Assembly: GCA_003456125.1 (NCBI GenBank) | Contig: DMPD01000174.1 | Coordinates: 1-14,205, forward strand | Source of the DNA: Cyanobacteria bacterium UBA8156 | GTDB taxonomy: Bacteria > Cyanobacteriota > Cyanobacteriia > Pseudanabaenales > Pseudanabaenaceae | Direction of reading: 5' to 3' | Length of the DNA stretch: 14,205 nucleotides | Part shown: piece by piece, positions 13,540 to 14,205 of the stretch | Layout: each line of letters opens with the position of its first letter | Numbering within the stretch: position 1 is the stretch's first letter | Notes under the pieces: generated by a model | Seen by the model: only the letters and a program-made list of their open reading frames with translations | What the model was told of the DNA's origin: nothing | Databases searched by the model: none | Program-made: the position numbers and the translations under genes

Positions 13540-14046
13540 AAAAAATGGTTCCCCGGGCGTGAGGCCCAAGCCGCCGAGTTTGCCAAAAAATTTCGCCCCG
13601 TACCGGCCAATTTTGCCCCCGATCGCCAGCAGTTGTACCTGTACCGCGATCGCGATGTGGATGTGGGGGAACTCGAAGATCTGTGCGATGCGGTGGGTTG
13701 GGCCCGTCGCCCCCCCCGCAAAGTAAAAATTGCTCTCCAAAACAGCTTTCTGGTACTTTCGGTTTGGGAAGTGCGCGGCAACTACAAACGCCTGGTCGGG
13801 TTTGCGCGGGCTACCTCCGATGGGGCCTTCAATGCTACCCTGTGGGATGTGGCGATCCATCCTAAATTTCAGGGCAAGGGTCTCGGTACCTATTTGATGC
13901 AAGAGACCATCCGGGAATTGCGAAAGGCGGAAATCAGCAACATCAGCCTGTTTGCCGATGGCCATGTCGTAGAGTTTTACCGCCGCTTGGGCTTTCTCGC
14001 CGATCCCGAAGGCATCAAAGGGATGTTTTGGTACCCTTCTCCCTAA
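13528..14046 (+). CDS. GNAT-family N-acetyltransferase (cyanobacterial/plastid type)
   Basis: A 172-residue acetyltransferase that would transfer acetyl from acetyl-CoA to an amine or a protein lysine/N-terminus. The core covers about 38-170: [22 protein letters not shown] (49-70), [38 protein letters not shown] (89-114), the acetyl-CoA pyrophosphate loop QGKGLG (115-120), [21 protein letters not shown] (136-156) and the closing [12 protein letters not shown]. This pattern is that of the cyanobacterial relatives of plastid GNAT/NSI enzymes, some of which are reported to acetylate serotonin as well as proteins; the true substrate is unknown. The basic N-terminus (FWKKWFPG) may associate with a membrane. 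Start is ATG 13528, the third of three repeated ATG units; ribosome binding is weak. It diverges from the COP23-type gene; TATATT (13459-13464) is a possible -10. Confidence 0.9.
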   Translation: MGFWKKWFPGREAQAAEFAKKFRPVPANFAPDRQQLYLYRDRDVDVGELEDLCDAVGWARRPPRKVKIALQNSFLVLSVWEVRGNYKRLVGFARATSDGAFNATLWDVAIHPKFQGKGLGTYLMQETIRELRKAEISNISLFADGHVVEFYRRLGFLADPEGIKGMFWYPSP

Positions 14047-14056
14047 TCGCTCCACC

Positions 14057-14104
14057 GATGTAGCCTCTGATGCAACCCCTGATGTGGCTCTTGCTGTGGC
14101 TCTT
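14057..14104 (+). repeat. Four degenerate 12-bp tandem units downstream of the acetyltransferase
   Basis: GATGTAGCCTCT, GATGCAACCCCT, GATGTGGCTCTT and GCTGTGGCTCTT follow one another without gaps, starting 10 bases after the stop codon. The frame through them (codons GAT GTA GCC...) stays open to a TAA at 14180-14182, but has no start codon and differs from the upstream gene's frame, so I do not call a gene. Nothing else is seen between 14105 and the right edge apart from AT-rich sequence near 14168-14190. Confidence 0.75.
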
Positions 14105-14205
14105 ATAGATGCAGTGCGGGAAATCTTGTGGTCTCGTTCAGCCGGCCGAAGGGCAATCCAGATACGGCTTTTGAATGATTAATGTTTAACTTTTGAGGGG
14201 TTCGG

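Overview
The window is cyanobacterial chromosomal DNA. It carries about thirty copies of the HIP1 octamer GCGATCGC and is GC-rich. Gene content is typical of oxygenic phototrophs: geranylgeranyl reductase (chlP), an acyl-lipid omega-3 desaturase (desB), a cyanobacterial Nfu scaffold, a COP23-type protein, and several proteins of unknown function whose relatives I know from cyanobacteria and plastids. The species cannot be fixed from the sequence. Desaturase, competence and RTX genes together would fit a freshwater or filamentous non-marine lineage. No rRNA, tRNA, CRISPR array, transposase or prophage gene is visible.

Layout. Positions 1-1077 hold two minus-strand genes: a GAF-domain protein running off the left edge and a DUF3067 protein. 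From a divergent promoter, nfu (1157-1393) and pstA (1399-2259) run rightward, 5 bases apart. Their end collides tail to tail, stop codons overlapping, with a 3.6-kb minus-strand gene for a repeat-built RTX calcium-binding protein (2256-5852). Upstream of it on the same strand is a 91-residue Cys-motif protein (5972-6247), divergent from rpsT (6352-6648). A non-coding stretch with three perfect 16-bp repeats follows, then a small DUF7219-type gene (6893-7216), chlP (7395-8615, TTG start) with a clear intrinsic terminator, and comEC (8714-10975). A conserved minus-strand gene (10980-11423) abuts comEC tail to tail and is divergent from desB (11536-12585). After a long inverted repeat come a secreted COP23-domain protein (12674-13360, minus) and a GNAT acetyltransferase (13528-14046). 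The last 159 bases contain a degenerate 12-bp repeat array and no convincing gene.

Most genes here are single-gene transcription units with housekeeping or photosynthesis-linked jobs: Fe-S assembly, translation, chlorophyll/tocopherol side-chain reduction, membrane lipid desaturation and DNA uptake. The only tight operon-like pair is nfu-pstA, and pstA lacks its usual Pst partners in view. The accessory element is the RTX gene. It encodes five blocks of nonapeptide calcium-binding repeats (12, 12, 6, 6 and 10 units by my count), separated by four copies of a ~145-residue non-RTX module with strongly conserved signatures. This module is the best candidate in the window for something undescribed. 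Second-tier signals are the tandem 12-bp start-codon repeats at the acetyltransferase gene, the mirrored promoter elements upstream of desB, and the degenerate active site of ComEC's C-terminal domain.
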